Below are positions 18,298 to 27,749 of a stretch of DNA of 64,000 nt, piece after piece. Origin of the DNA: Ectobacillus ponti. Lineage in GTDB: Bacteria > Bacillota > Bacilli > Bacillales > Bacillaceae_G. The DNA is taken from positions 1 to 64,000 of the forward strand of contig NZ_JANCLT010000012.1 of NCBI RefSeq assembly GCF_024294785.1. The letters run 5' to 3'. The position numbers and the translations under genes were made by a program. The number at the start of each line of letters is the position of its first letter. Positions within the stretch are counted from its first letter, which is position 1. The notes below the pieces were generated by a model, which worked only from the letters and a program-made list of their open reading frames with translations, had not been told where the DNA came from and did no database searches.

Positions 18298-18731
18298 ACT
18301 TTGGAGTTTTCTTAAAATACCAACCTAAGGCAGCTGTATGGCCAACAAAAAACAAATTAAAAGTGTGGGCAACCTGGGGATTATTGTGAATGTAGCAGCA
18401 AGGAAACTGAAACCGTGACGAAGAACAACCAAATTTTGAAATTCCTGTAAATTGCTTCGTGTTGGTGGCAGAGGCAGTCAAACCAATTACTGTTATACAG
18501 GAACTTCAACTGTCTCGGCGGGATCTTTTCTTTTTAGCCCGCATCATTCCGCTATGAGTCTGGTAGAATGGATACAGCTATAAATGATGGGGAAGCTAAG
18601 GCTTCTTATGATTCATCTTGTCATCACCTTTATATGATAAATCTTCTCTTTCCCGGAATTATACTGTACAATAGTAAATGCGTATTAGGTATTATGAGTT
18701 GGTCATAAATTACAGGAGCTAGGGTGATGAA
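18298..18731. other. Leader region of fabH with no assigned gene
   Basis: 434 bp without a convincing gene. A 26-codon frame at 18338-18418 has a TAAGG upstream but no recognisable product. The genes sometimes found before fabH in B. subtilis (comZ, yjzB) are not here. A FapR-like half-palindrome is listed separately. Confidence 0.4.
18679..18695 (-). promoter_or_regulatory. Possible FapR operator before fabH
   Basis: On the minus strand ATAATACCTAATACGCA resembles the FapR box (TTAGTACCTGATACTAA); about 12 of 17 positions agree, including the TACCT core. FapR represses fabH-fabF in bacilli and is relieved by malonyl-CoA, so the position is right, but the match is imperfect. Confidence 0.3.
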
Positions 18732-19676
18732 ATGAAGGGTGTTGGTATCATCGGTGTCGGGGCTTACGTTCCGGACCGGATTGTAACGAACCGTGATTTG
18801 GAGAAGCTGGTGGACACGAGCGATGAATGGGTCCGTTCGAGAACGGGAATTGAGGAGAGAAGAATTGCAGGGGAAGATATGGGTACCTCCCATATGGCCG
18901 TTCTTGCAGCTCAAAATGCACTAAGAGACGCGGCAGTAGCTGCTGAAGATATTGATTTAATTATAGTCGCGACTGCAACGCCTGATCACTCCTTTCCGTC
19001 CGTTGCTTGTATGGTGCAGGAAGCTCTCGGGATGAAGCATATCCCCGCCATGGATGTAAGTGCCGCTTGTTCCGGGTTTGTATATGGCCTTGTAACCGCG
19101 AAGCAATTCATAGATACCAATACATATCAGCATGTGTTAGTCATCGGCAGTGAGAAGTTCTCCAGCATCGTAGACTGGTCTGACCACAATACGTGTGTGT
19201 TATTCGGTGATGGGGCCGGTGCTGTTGTGCTTGGTGAAGTGCCGGAGGGAAAAGGTATTTTATCTTATGAGATGGGATCTGACGGCTCAGGGGCACAGCA
19301 TCTGTTCGTCAACAATGTGACGAACTTCGTCTGTATGAACGGCAGGGAGGTCTTTAAGTTCGCTGTCCGCCAAATGCCGGAATCGAGCCTGCGGGCTGTT
19401 GAGAAGGCTGGTTTACAGAAGGAGGATGTAGATTTTCTTATCCCGCATCAGGCAAATGTCCGAATTATTGATGCTGCACGGGAAAGACTCGGGCTTCCGG
19501 AGGAGAAGGTGTCTACTACGGTAAGGCAGCACGGCAATACATCTGCCGCCTCCATTCCGTTATCACTATTTACAGAGCTGCAAAATGGAAAGATTCATGA
19601 CGGTGACGTTGTTGTAATTGTCGGCTTTGGAGCCGGGTTAACGTGGGGCTCACTTTGCCTGAGATGGGGCAAGTAA
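18732..19676 (+). CDS. fabH: Beta-ketoacyl-ACP synthase III
   Basis: This 314-aa enzyme starts fatty-acid synthesis by condensing an acyl-CoA with malonyl-ACP. Catalytic Cys113 ([10 protein letters not shown]), His239 (PHQAN) and Asn269 (HGNTSAAS) are present, as is the C-terminal [19 protein letters not shown] precedes the ATG. Slightly shorter in the middle than the E. coli enzyme, as is usual in bacilli. 30 bp upstream of fabF, one transcript. Confidence 0.97.
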   Translation: MKGVGIIGVGAYVPDRIVTNRDLEKLVDTSDEWVRSRTGIEERRIAGEDMGTSHMAVLAAQNALRDAAVAAEDIDLIIVATATPDHSFPSVACMVQEALGMKHIPAMDVSAACSGFVYGLVTAKQFIDTNTYQHVLVIGSEKFSSIVDWSDHNTCVLFGDGAGAVVLGEVPEGKGILSYEMGSDGSGAQHLFVNNVTNFVCMNGREVFKFAVRQMPESSLRAVEKAGLQKEDVDFLIPHQANVRIIDAARERLGLPEEKVSTTVRQHGNTSAASIPLSLFTELQNGKIHDGDVVVIVGFGAGLTWGSLCLRWGK

Positions 19677-19706
19677 TATATAAGAATACAAGAGGGGGAA
19701 CAGACA

Positions 19707-20942
19707 ATGAAAAAACGAGTAGTGGTTACAGGAATTGGCGCATTGACGCCGCTGGGAAATGATGTGTTCACCACATGGGAGAACGCGAAAAACGGCGTAT
19801 CCGGCATCGCGCCCTTTACCCGGATTGATGCGGAAAAATTTAATGTCAAAGTGGCAGGAGAAGTAAAAGGCTTCGTGCCGGAAGAGTTTATGGATGGCAA
19901 GGAAGCAAAGAGAATGGCCCGATTTACACAGCTTGCGGTTGCAGCGAGTAAGATGGCTGCAGCGGATGCAAAGCTGGAAATCGGCAGCAATGTACAAGCG
20001 GAGCGTGTCGGCGTATGGATCGGCTCCGGCATCGGCGGCTTGGACGAATTCGAGGAGCAGCATAAACGCTTTTTGGCAAAGGGGCCGAAGCGTGTCAGCC
20101 CGTTCATCATTCCAATGCTGATACCGGACATGGCTTCCGGGCGTGTATCCATTGAGCTTGGGGCGAAAGGAATCAACAACTGTTCGGTCACGGCTTGCGC
20201 GTCCGGCGCCAATTCCATTGGCGATGCGTTCCGTGTCATCCAAAACGGAATCACGGATGTGATGATTGCCGGCGGAACAGAGGCTGCCATTACAGAAATG
20301 ACAGTCGCAGGCTTCTCAAACATGACAGCTCTTTCTACAAACCCGGACGCGGGCAGCGCAAGCCGTCCGTTTGATAAAAACCGCGACGGCTTCGTTATTG
20401 CAGAGGGTGCCGGTATCTTGATTTTGGAGGAGCTTGACCACGCATTAGCACGCGGTGCTCACATCTACGGAGAGCTGATCGGCTACGGTGCGACAGGCGA
20501 CGCGCATCACATCACGACACCTGCGCCGAACGGTGAAGGCGGCCAGCGCGCGATGAAGCTGGCACTGCAGGATGCCGGCCTGGCTCCTGAAGATGTGGAT
20601 TATATTAATGCACACGGAACGTCTACACATTACAATGATTTGTATGAAACGAAGGCCATTAAGGAAGTGTTCGGCGATCATGCGTACAAGCTGTCTGTCA
20701 GCTCTACAAAGTCCATGACAGGCCACCTGCTCGGGGCAGCGGGAGCAGTGGAAGCCATTTTCTCCTTGCTTGCGATTCGGGACGGAGTGCTGCCTCCAAC
20801 CATTAACTACACAACACCTGATGAGGAGATGGACCTGGATTACGTGCCGAACGTGTCCAGAAAGGCGGATGTCAACGTCGTATTGTCCAACTCCCTGGGC
20901 TTTGGTGGACATAACGCAACACTTGTATTTAAAGGGATGTAA
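19707..20942 (+). CDS. fabF: Beta-ketoacyl-ACP synthase II
   Basis: This 411-aa elongating condensing enzyme of fatty-acid synthesis has nucleophile Cys164 (TACASGANS) and the two active-site histidines in NAHGTST and [11 protein letters not shown]. The start ATG follows AGAGGGGGAAC. Full length, with no anomalies. The fabH-fabF pair is the standard Bacillus arrangement. Confidence 0.98.
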   Translation: MKKRVVVTGIGALTPLGNDVFTTWENAKNGVSGIAPFTRIDAEKFNVKVAGEVKGFVPEEFMDGKEAKRMARFTQLAVAASKMAAADAKLEIGSNVQAERVGVWIGSGIGGLDEFEEQHKRFLAKGPKRVSPFIIPMLIPDMASGRVSIELGAKGINNCSVTACASGANSIGDAFRVIQNGITDVMIAGGTEAAITEMTVAGFSNMTALSTNPDAGSASRPFDKNRDGFVIAEGAGILILEELDHALARGAHIYGELIGYGATGDAHHITTPAPNGEGGQRAMKLALQDAGLAPEDVDYINAHGTSTHYNDLYETKAIKEVFGDHAYKLSVSSTKSMTGHLLGAAGAVEAIFSLLAIRDGVLPPTINYTTPDEEMDLDYVPNVSRKADVNVVLSNSLGFGGHNATLVFKGM

Positions 20943-20947
20943 CAGGC

Positions 20948-20974
20948 AGGGGAGCCCGTACTGGGCTCCCCCTT
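20948..20974. terminator. Terminator after fabF
   Basis: AGGGGAGCCC / GGGCTCCCCCT with a 5-nt loop and TTCTTATATT following. Confidence 0.85.
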
Positions 20975-21018
20975 CTTATATTATTCTGCCAGGTGTGTTA
21001 AACAATGGGGGCGGGCCA

Positions 21019-21963
21019 TTAGACTTCAGATTCGTAGACTTGCTCCTGATAGTTTTTTCGGGTCATAAGTGCTTTTACATCCATTTTGGCAGCCAAAACA
21101 CCAAGCAGCACAAGGGCTGCACCTGCGTATCCTTTAGCCGGGAGTATTTCGCCCGCGAACATGAAAGCAAATGCTGCCGCGAAAACAGGCTCCAGGGAAA
21201 AAATCAGGCCTGTATGCGTCGGCGTTGTATATTGCTGCGCTGCCGTTTGGCCAATGAAGCCGACTGCGCTGCATAGGACACTCAGCGCCAAAATGGCAGT
21301 CCAGGATTGCGCGGTGTCAGGCAGCTGCGGTGTTTCAAACCAGAAGGAAAACAGCAGGCCCCACACCCCGCTGAAGCCGAGCTGTAACACGCCAAGGGCG
21401 ATGGAATCCACGTTCTTTGTCAGCTTATCTGTCACAATGATGTAGATGGAATATAAGACGGCGCCCAGCGTGACCAAAAAGTCTCCCGGATTGATTTCCA
21501 AGCCAGAATGCAAGGTTAGCAGGGCAATCCCTGTAATGGACAGGCTTACGCCAAGGACAACCTTCTTTTCAGGCTTCTTTCTGAACAAGACCGCTAATAG
21601 CAATGGGACAAATACGACGGAAAGACTGAATAGGAAGCCCGCGTTTGAGATGGATGTGAATTTCACTCCAATTGTCACAGCAGATACCAAGGAAAACAGA
21701 ATAGAGCCCAATATAAACCCGGATAAAATGGTTTTTGCGTTCACATGCCGGAACTTTTTATAAAACACAAGCCCTGCCAGGATGAAGGCTATGCCAAAGC
21801 GCAGTGCCAAAATAGTAAATCCCTCAATCGATTGCAGCCCCATCTTGGTAAACAAATAGGAAGAGCCCCAAAACATGGTAACCACCAGCATGGTGAAATC
21901 AGCCTTGACCTGAGAGCTTGCCCCAACTCCTTTTCTTTTCCTGATCGATGCATGTTCGTGCAT
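21019..21963 (-). CDS. EamA/DMT-superfamily transporter
   Basis: A 314-aa inner-membrane protein with ten predicted helices arranged as two EamA repeats (about 25-150 and 165-300). Each repeat contains the conserved LALRFGIAFILAGL- or GFIGQTAAQQYTTPTHTGLIFSLEPVFAA-type segment. Members export amino acids, nucleosides or other metabolites; the substrate cannot be read from sequence. AGGTGAT lies before the ATG. It is divergent from a LysR regulator, which probably controls it. Confidence 0.9.
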   Translation of the reverse strand: MHEHASIRKRKGVGASSQVKADFTMLVVTMFWGSSYLFTKMGLQSIEGFTILALRFGIAFILAGLVFYKKFRHVNAKTILSGFILGSILFSLVSAVTIGVKFTSISNAGFLFSLSVVFVPLLLAVLFRKKPEKKVVLGVSLSITGIALLTLHSGLEINPGDFLVTLGAVLYSIYIIVTDKLTKNVDSIALGVLQLGFSGVWGLLFSFWFETPQLPDTAQSWTAILALSVLCSAVGFIGQTAAQQYTTPTHTGLIFSLEPVFAAAFAFMFAGEILPAKGYAGAALVLLGVLAAKMDVKALMTRKNYQEQVYESEV

Positions 21964-22031
21964 ACTTGTATCACCTGACCCGTCGTTGATTTCTTTCCAG
22001 TATAATCGTAGAATGAAAACAAGAAAAATGA

Positions 22032-22979
22032 ATGTTTTTAAAAGATTGCATGAATCAAATTCATGTAGAAGGGGTGTTCCAGCTGTCTCTTGCTAAGTTT
22101 GAAATATTTAGTACCGTTGTGGAATTGGGGAGCCTCACGAAAGCGGGAGACACCCTCGGCTTGACACAATCCGCCGTGAGCCATGCCATTGCCAGTCTCG
22201 AATTGGAATGGGGATTTTCCATCCTGAACCGGGGACGTTCCGGCATCAGTCTGACAAGCAATGGAGAGCGTGTCTTACGATATATCCGCGAGATTTTAAA
22301 ATGGAAGGAAGAAATGGAGCAGGAGATTGCAAGCATCAAGGGGCTGGAAATTGGTACGGTACGGATTGGGACGTTTTCCAGTGTATCGGTCCAATGGCTG
22401 CCAGAAATCCTAAAAACCTTTCATGAATTCCATCCCTCTATTGAAATTAAGCTGCTGGAGGGGGATTATAGTGATATTGAGCATTGGATCTCAGCCGGGT
22501 TGGTCGATTTTGGATTTGTGTCTTTGCCGACTGCGCAGCAATTTGAAGTCGTTCCTTTACGCAAAGATCGAATGCTTTGTATTGTGTCTGACCAGCATCC
22601 TCTCGCCCGGCAGGATACAATCAGCTTTGCTAGCATTCAGGAGGAGGAGCTCATCATGTCCAGAAAGGGGAGCGATAACGATTTGCGGCGAATTTTTAAA
22701 GAAAACCACGTGACACCGAATGTGAAATTCGAGCTTAGGGATGACCTGGCCATTATCTCTATGGTCCAGAATGGCATGGGAATCAGCATTCTGCCTGAAA
22801 TGGTGCTGTATCAACTGCCAAAGGGTGTACGTATTCTACATTTGGAGCAAGAGAATTATCGTACAATCGGGATTGCGGCTGTATCTTTTAAAACGCTTGC
22901 CCCGGCTACGAAAAAATTCATTGCATATTTGAGATCATGGTTAGCGGACTCAGCAGACGACCGTTCGATTGGACAATAG
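22032..22979 (+). CDS. LysR-family transcriptional regulator
   Basis: Up to 315 aa. Winged helix at about 20-80 (LAKFEIFSTVVELGSLTKAGDTLGLTQSAVSHAIASLE), periplasmic-binding-protein-like effector domain beyond 110. The true start is uncertain: the ATG at 22032 has no clear ribosome binding site, while AGAAGGGG at 22070-22077 would suit a GTG or CTG start about 15 codons further in. Divergent from the EamA exporter, the classical LysR target arrangement; it overlaps the upstream leader of the MOSC gene. Confidence 0.9.
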   Translation: MFLKDCMNQIHVEGVFQLSLAKFEIFSTVVELGSLTKAGDTLGLTQSAVSHAIASLELEWGFSILNRGRSGISLTSNGERVLRYIREILKWKEEMEQEIASIKGLEIGTVRIGTFSSVSVQWLPEILKTFHEFHPSIEIKLLEGDYSDIEHWISAGLVDFGFVSLPTAQQFEVVPLRKDRMLCIVSDQHPLARQDTISFASIQEEELIMSRKGSDNDLRRIFKENHVTPNVKFELRDDLAIISMVQNGMGISILPEMVLYQLPKGVRILHLEQENYRTIGIAAVSFKTLAPATKKFIAYLRSWLADSADDRSIGQ

Positions 22980-23014
22980 CCGGCACTTTGGAAAGTGTCA
23001 GGGAAGAGAGGGGA

Positions 23015-23653
23015 ATGAAAGTGAATCGAAAAATGGTGCATTTAGCTGTTGGAACACCGAAGGAATTGAATTGGAACGATAAAAAAGAGCTTTCCGCAAT
23101 CGGAAAATCATTTGTACAGGCTGTTGAGTTGAAAACAGCCGGCTTTGTTGGGGATGATGTTGCCAACCACAAGTTTCACGGGGGACCGGACCGTGCCGTA
23201 TGCTTATATCCATATGAGCATTACTCGTATTGGGAGAAGGTATTTCAAAAAAAGCTGATTCTGCCTGCTTTTGGGGAAAATATTACTGCAACAGGAATGA
23301 CGGAGGAACAGGTTTGTATCGGGGATATATATAAGATCGGGGATGCGATTGTGCAAGTATCCCAGGGAAGAGTACCTTGTGCTACGATCTCTAAACACAA
23401 CCAGGAGAAACGACTTTTAGAGAAAGTTGTTGAGACGACTCTAACTGGTTACTTTTTTCGAGTATTGGAAGAGGGAACCATCATGTGCGATTCAGACATA
23501 CACCTTGTGGAAAAAGATGCAAATGAGATATCTGTTTCGTATGCCACACACATTCTGTTTCATCAAAAACAGGATCGAGCAGCCGTTGAAAAAATATTGA
23601 TGGTGGATGCTCTTGCAGAAGAATGGAGAAATAGATTTTTAAGATTGTTATAA
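23015..23653 (+). CDS. MOSC-domain protein, YiiM-like
   Basis: 213 aa from the ATG at 23015, which follows GAGAGGGG; the frame is open further upstream, overlapping the LysR gene, but that part is not homologous. MOSC proteins bind molybdenum cofactor or form persulfides. Signatures KFHGGPDRAVCLYPYEHY, FGENITATG and GRVPCATI with the conserved cysteine are present. YiiM-type proteins reduce N-hydroxylated purines (6-HAP) with Moco; that role is a family inference. Confidence 0.9.
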   Translation: MKVNRKMVHLAVGTPKELNWNDKKELSAIGKSFVQAVELKTAGFVGDDVANHKFHGGPDRAVCLYPYEHYSYWEKVFQKKLILPAFGENITATGMTEEQVCIGDIYKIGDAIVQVSQGRVPCATISKHNQEKRLLEKVVETTLTGYFFRVLEEGTIMCDSDIHLVEKDANEISVSYATHILFHQKQDRAAVEKILMVDALAEEWRNRFLRLL

Positions 23654-23682
23654 AACTTAGCCTGAAAAGCTAGGTTTTTTCT
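23652..23682 (+). terminator. Terminator after the MOSC gene
   Basis: AAACTTAGC / GCTAGGTTT stem followed by TTTTTC. Confidence 0.7.
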
Positions 23683-23871
23683 ATCTGTTGGTTACATAAG
23701 AACGATGCAGCGAATTTTGATCACTGCATTCTTTTTTCGCATACTTTACAAGAAGTGTTTCTTCCTCTATTTTATCACTAAACATGTGCAACTTTTCGGA
23801 CGTGAAGGCTTCCTGATACAGAATGAGAGTGAAACAAAAGATGTGGTCATGTGACCACATCCAGGGAATTT

Positions 23872-24294
23872 CTATAAAATACGAACGAGCAGTTCCTTCA
23901 GTTGTGTCATTTCTATGCCGTTCAAGCCTGTAAATTTCTCAATGTAATAGTCCGTCCGCACCCGTTCTAATTTGGCAGCCATTTCTTTACCTGGCTCTGT
24001 AATCTGCATATAAACGATACGTCGATCCGTATCAGAGCGTTCGCGGGTAATGAGGCCTTTTTTATATAGCCTGTCAGTGACTGCAGTAATATGGCTTGAT
24101 GTCACACGAAGGGAATACGCCAATTCAGATGCCATCATGGGCCGCTTGGCAAGGTGGATGGTCCGCAATGTGGCAAATTCATTTAGGGGTATATCATTGA
24201 CGAACAACTCATTCAAATCCTGTTGTGTGCTGCGAAATAACAGTCGGAGATGATCTGCTACTTCTATTACCAGTTTTTCATGCTCAGTGTTCAT
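23872..24294 (-). CDS. MarR-family transcriptional regulator
   Basis: 140 aa from the ATG at 24294, which has GGAGGAAC at ideal spacing; the frame continues upstream but without a ribosome binding site. Winged helix PMMASELAYSLRVTSSHITAVTDRLYKKGLITRE with the wing DTDRRIVYMQIT, flanked by dimerisation helices. No neighbouring target gene is obvious. Confidence 0.9.
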   Translation of the reverse strand: MNTEHEKLVIEVADHLRLLFRSTQQDLNELFVNDIPLNEFATLRTIHLAKRPMMASELAYSLRVTSSHITAVTDRLYKKGLITRERSDTDRRIVYMQITEPGKEMAAKLERVRTDYYIEKFTGLNGIEMTQLKELLVRIL

Positions 24295-24565
24295 ATGTTC
24301 CTCCCGTGCTGATAGGATGATGTCTAGTATGTAGGGGGGAGCACCCATCCCATTCTCTCATTATACACGTATTGGGCTTGTCGTGTAGATGGGCAATGGA
24401 ATATCTATAGCTGGGGACAAAAAACATGATTTATAGTATGGTAGGGTTTTGCGGCACAATCTTTAACATAGGCATTCATAAAAAAGAACAGGAGCAACTT
24501 GGGATGGAATGCTCCTTGTTCTGATTGAAACAAATGTATGAAAAAGCTCTTCTATCATAATGAAT

Positions 24566-24727
24566 TTATTTTGAGGTGTCATTTTGGGCATTGCCGGCAG
24601 TCTGTTTCGTCCCTTTGCTTACATACGGCTTCGCACTCTTAACCTTCTTGGCTTTGGCCTGCCAGCGATTCCATCCTTTTTTATCTGTTCCTCTTCCAAT
24701 TCCGCTTTTACTCTTTGCCTTAGGCAT
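24566..24727 (-). CDS. Small basic protein, DUF3934-like
   Basis: A 53-aa highly basic protein (MPKAKSKSGIGRGT..., then KKGWNRWQAKAKK, SAKPYVSKGT). ATG at 24727 with GGAGTGATGAG upstream; TAA at 24566-24568. The GxGRGTxKKGWxRWQ pattern matches my memory of the DUF3934 family of Bacillus, whose function is unknown; lysine/arginine richness suggests nucleic-acid or ribosome contact. A longer frame on the opposite strand (24576-24809) is its shadow. Confidence 0.65.
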   Translation of the reverse strand: MPKAKSKSGIGRGTDKKGWNRWQAKAKKVKSAKPYVSKGTKQTAGNAQNDTSK

Positions 24728-25023
24728 CTCATCACTCCATTGTCATTGCATAGCTAAGCTTCTCTTATTTCGGTTACATTTCTTGCATGCAACCTCCTTC
24801 CTACTATAGTGCAATGGTGTCGGAATCACAACCATTATTCATGCCGCTTGAAAGATAGGGTGCACGAATTTGCTTTTGTTCATGTGATATGTTACTGTTA
24901 AAGAACATTATTTTTGTTCGGTCTGTAGGGTTAGAATGAGTATGTACACTTTTCGCCTTTGATATCGAATTGAGCAACTATAGTAGTACATGGTGGAGGA
25001 CATCCACACAGGAGGAAATATAT

Positions 25024-25224
25024 ATGCAACAAGGTACAGTGAAGTGGTTCAATGCAGAAAAGGGTTTCGGTTTCATCGAGACTGCGGGCGGACCGGATGT
25101 ATTCGTACATTTCTCAGCGATCCAAGGCGAAGGATTTAAGTCTTTAGACGAAGGCCAAAAGGTTACGTTTGATACGGAACAAGGCCAGCGTGGACTGCAA
25201 GCTACGAATGTAAAGACAGCTTAA
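25024..25224 (+). CDS. csp: Cold-shock protein (CspA/CspB family)
   Basis: A 66-aa single cold-shock domain that binds single-stranded RNA/DNA. RNP-1 (KGFGFIE) and RNP-2 (VFVHFS) are intact; [17 protein letters not shown] is the family start. The ATG at 25024 follows AGGAGG; an earlier in-frame ATG at 24970 would add a non-family leader and is rejected. A hairpin GTGGA / TCCAC (about 24992-25006) sits just before the ribosome binding site and may modulate translation, as leaders of csp mRNAs often do. Confidence 0.97.
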   Translation: MQQGTVKWFNAEKGFGFIETAGGPDVFVHFSAIQGEGFKSLDEGQKVTFDTEQGQRGLQATNVKTA

Positions 25225-25264
25225 GGACGAGGAGGGCTCCATGTTATCACGGAGTCCTTTTTAT
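25223..25264 (+). terminator. Terminator after csp
   Basis: AAGGAC...GGCTCC paired with GGAGTCCTT, then TTTTATTT. Confidence 0.7.
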
Positions 25265-25497
25265 TTGGTGAAAACCTGGCTGATGATCTCAAAATCGACT
25301 GGACTCATAAACGAAAAAAAGAAAAATATAGACATTATGAGATTGCCCAGTTGCAGCACGCGAACAGATGCAACTGATAATATACAGGAGGGTGAGCGCA
25401 TCGGAGATTCTATAATCGGACAGCGGCTTATGTAGAAAGCTATACCTTATAGATATGAAAGAAGGAGCGGATGCGAGATGTCCACGTTCAACGATAA

Positions 25498-25845
25498 GCC
25501 CGATCGCCAGAAGCAGCCATTATCCAGAAGCGGCATAAACTACTTGAGCCGAGCCAAGGAAGAGAGCGCGGAATCCGCGCAGCCCGGGCCGGAGAGGCAG
25601 GCCGGGACTTCAGTGTAGTTGCCGAGGAGATCCGCAAGCTTTCCAATGAGACAGCCCATTCGGCGGAAAAGATTCGAACCATCCTTACCAATATGCAAAA
25701 ATCGATACAGTCCACAACCAATTCCATTGAACGGGTGACAGGCGTTGCGCAGAAACAGGTAAAATCTACAGAGGATGTAAAAGGGTACATTACGGAGATT
25801 GAAGAAATGAGCCGGCAACTGAATAAGTATGCATCGGAATTGTGA
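25498..25845 (+). pseudogene. Remnant of a methyl-accepting chemotaxis protein signalling domain
   Basis: The frame ending at 25845 carries the most conserved MCP motif (AARAGEAGRDFSVVAEEIRKLS) followed by the descending helix of the cytoplasmic hairpin. Upstream the motif decays (EAAIIQKRHKLLEPSQGRERG instead of the expected NLLGLNAAIE), an in-frame stop lies at 25495-25497 and no start codon or transmembrane or sensor part exists. A 5'-truncated, degenerating receptor gene. The overlapping ATG frame at 25479 with GAAGGAGCGG upstream runs only 46 codons. Confidence 0.7.
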
Positions 25846-25918
25846 AGTGCGCAGAGATGCTTATCAGCTGTGATGTAAACCTCTCTCTGCGGTCCGGAAA
25901 ATGGAGGGTTACTTCTTA

Positions 25919-25949
25919 GGAGCCATTCCTGATGGGAACGGCTTTTTTG
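25919..25949 (+). terminator. Hairpin terminator
   Basis: GAGCCATTCC / GGGAACGGCT with TTTTTTG after it, downstream of the chemotaxis remnant. Confidence 0.7.
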
Positions 25950-26044
25950 TCTGTTTTGCTTAAGTGAAGCTGCCGAAGTTCCATTATAAGGAAAGGTAAG
26001 ATGCGAGAATACATTCCTTTTTCAGGTATTGGATAGATGAACCA

Positions 26045-26080
26045 CGAAGGAACCTCCGATTAAGAGAGGCTCCTTCGTTT
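26045..26080. terminator. Bidirectional terminator before the SDR gene
   Basis: CGAAGGAACCTC / GAGGCTCCTTCG stem, T-run after it on the plus strand; also positioned to end the minus-strand SDR gene at 26083. Confidence 0.75.
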
Positions 26081-26082
26081 TC

Positions 26083-26844
26083 TTACTGTGCCGTCCAGCC
26101 GCCGTCGACCAAAAGAATGGTTCCGTTCACCATATCCCCGGCCGGTGAAGCAAGGTAAATGACAGCCCCTGCGACATCCTTGATTTCCGCCACCTTTTTG
26201 GCAGGAATGCGGTCGAGGACACCTTGCAGGTATGCGGGGTCGTCCAGCCGTTCTGCTGTCCCCGGGGTGTAGGTAAATGTCGGTCCGACCGCATTGACGG
26301 TTATACCACGGGAAGCCCATTCGAGCGCCAGTACCCGCGTCAGCTGATTGACGCCTCCCTTGGAAGTGCAGTAGACGGCATGATCGACAATTCCGACTAC
26401 GCTTGCTTGTGAGCTCATGTTGATGATGCGGCCGAAGCCCTGCTTCAGCATGATCTTGCCTGCTGCCTGGCAGCAGAAAAACAGACCTTTCAGGTTTACA
26501 TCCATCATGGTATCCCAATCAGCTTCTGTTACTTCTACAGCAGGGTGGTTGGCGCCCAGTCCCGCGTTATTGACAAGAATGTCAATGCGGCCATGCTCCT
26601 TGGCAATCTGTTCCATCACCGCGTGGATATGGGGAACGTTGGTGACATCCAGAGAGACGGCAAATGCTGTTCCGCCTTCTTGCTGAATGTCTGCGCACAG
26701 CTGCCTAAGGGCAGGGAGATTGCGGGCAGCGGCAATGACGGTAGCGCCGGCATGGGCCAACGCCTTTGCCAATCCATACCCGATTCCCATGCTGGCCCCG
26801 GTTACAACAGCGATTTTTCCTTTCAGGTCAAATGTTGGATACAT
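26083..26844 (-). CDS. Short-chain dehydrogenase/reductase (classical SDR)
   Basis: 253 aa from the ATG at 26844 (AAGGAGTGTGTAAGG upstream); an N-terminal extension in the same frame is rejected. Rossmann motif TGASMGIG, NNAG, catalytic Ser (MSSQAS), Tyr-x-x-x-Lys (YCTSK) and the C-terminal VDGGW. Resembles gluconate 5-dehydrogenase / 2-dehydro-3-deoxygluconate reductase-like SDRs, but substrate cannot be fixed. Single gene, divergent from the LytTR regulator. Confidence 0.9.
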   Translation of the reverse strand: MYPTFDLKGKIAVVTGASMGIGYGLAKALAHAGATVIAAARNLPALRQLCADIQQEGGTAFAVSLDVTNVPHIHAVMEQIAKEHGRIDILVNNAGLGANHPAVEVTEADWDTMMDVNLKGLFFCCQAAGKIMLKQGFGRIINMSSQASVVGIVDHAVYCTSKGGVNQLTRVLALEWASRGITVNAVGPTFTYTPGTAERLDDPAYLQGVLDRIPAKKVAEIKDVAGAVIYLASPAGDMVNGTILLVDGGWTAQ

Positions 26845-26976
26845 CCTTACACACTCCTTGGCGTTTGCTATGTAACTCATTTTTACGATGACGCAAATCC
26901 TATTTCTAATGTAGTACGGCCCCGCGGACTTTGCAAGGTGATTCATAGTATAATAAGAGAGCAAGGGGGTTAGAGA

Positions 26977-27621
26977 ATGGAAGCCATCACCTTAGGATCA
27001 CTGCTCAATGTCATCGGCGAATTGTTCTCAGATGAGATTTCCATCGCCGTGGCCGACACAAGGGAGTATATATACTACAGACCGAGTAAACGAATTGATT
27101 TAAAAATCAGTGCCGGCGACCCTGTCAGAGAAGGGACTATTGCTTACAAGGCGCTGATGACAAGGCAAAAGGTCTCTGAATTTATCAATCGGGATGTCTT
27201 CGGGGTCCCATATCACGGCATGGCGGTGCCGCTTTTGCATGGGGGGCAGCTGGAAGGGTGTGTAACTGCCATTTATCCGGCTTTGACGGATGGAAAAGCG
27301 GTTGTTACCGTAAAAACGGGGGACGGCTGGATGCCCATTCCCTTTTCACAGGTGGTGTACCTGGAAGCAAAGGATAAGAAGACAAGCGTGTACGGAGAGA
27401 AGGTAGCGGGAACGCATCGGTATTCGCTGCAGGAGTTTGAGTATTTGCTTCCCAAGGACTTCTTTATCCGTTGCCATCGTTCCTTTATCGTCAATGTGAA
27501 TCATATTCAAGAAATTTATCCGGATACCCATTCCACCTTTTTGCTTTCCATGGATAATGGCGACCGGGTGCCTGTCAGCCAATCCTATTCCAGCTATTTC
27601 CGCAGATTGCTTGGCTTCTAA
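26977..27621 (+). CDS. LytTR-domain transcriptional regulator
   Basis: 214 aa. N-terminal ~95 residues look like a small PAS/GAF-like sensing domain (DTREYIYYRPSKRIDLKI, GVPYHGMAVPLLHGGQLEG). C-terminal ~100 residues are a LytTR DNA-binding domain (PFSQVVYLEAKDKKTSVYG, FFIRCHRSFIVNVNHIQEI, PVSQSYSSYFRRLL). There is no receiver domain, so it senses something directly. AAGGGGGTTAGAG before the ATG. It lies directly upstream of the CoA-transferase gene, its likely target. Confidence 0.88.
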   Translation: MEAITLGSLLNVIGELFSDEISIAVADTREYIYYRPSKRIDLKISAGDPVREGTIAYKALMTRQKVSEFINRDVFGVPYHGMAVPLLHGGQLEGCVTAIYPALTDGKAVVTVKTGDGWMPIPFSQVVYLEAKDKKTSVYGEKVAGTHRYSLQEFEYLLPKDFFIRCHRSFIVNVNHIQEIYPDTHSTFLLSMDNGDRVPVSQSYSSYFRRLLGF

Positions 27622-27663
27622 GCATACTGCTTTGGTGCAGGAATTTACTGTTTTGTCTTAATA

Positions 27664-27683
27664 TTCCGTATTCTATGCCGGAA
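27664..27683. promoter_or_regulatory. Inverted repeat upstream of the CoA-transferase gene
   Basis: TTCCG and CGGAA arms separated by 10 bp, 67 bp before the start at 27750. Candidate operator for the LytTR regulator or promoter element; no independent support. Confidence 0.3.
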
Positions 27684-27749
27684 ATTCTAATCTTGGTGGT
27701 GTTCCCCGTTACAATAGAGGCAACAATTCATTAAGAGAGGGATGCATGT

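Noticed and set aside
18338-18418. 26-codon frame in the fabH leader (MANKKQIKSVGNLG...)
   Set aside because: TAAGG lies upstream, but the size is too small and no homologue is recalled; could only be settled by ribosome profiling.
24576-24809. Hydrophobic 77-codon plus-strand frame
   Set aside because: Antisense shadow of the small basic minus-strand gene, which has the better ribosome binding site.
25241-25435. 64-codon frame after csp
   Set aside because: Starts inside the csp terminator and has no recognisable sequence.
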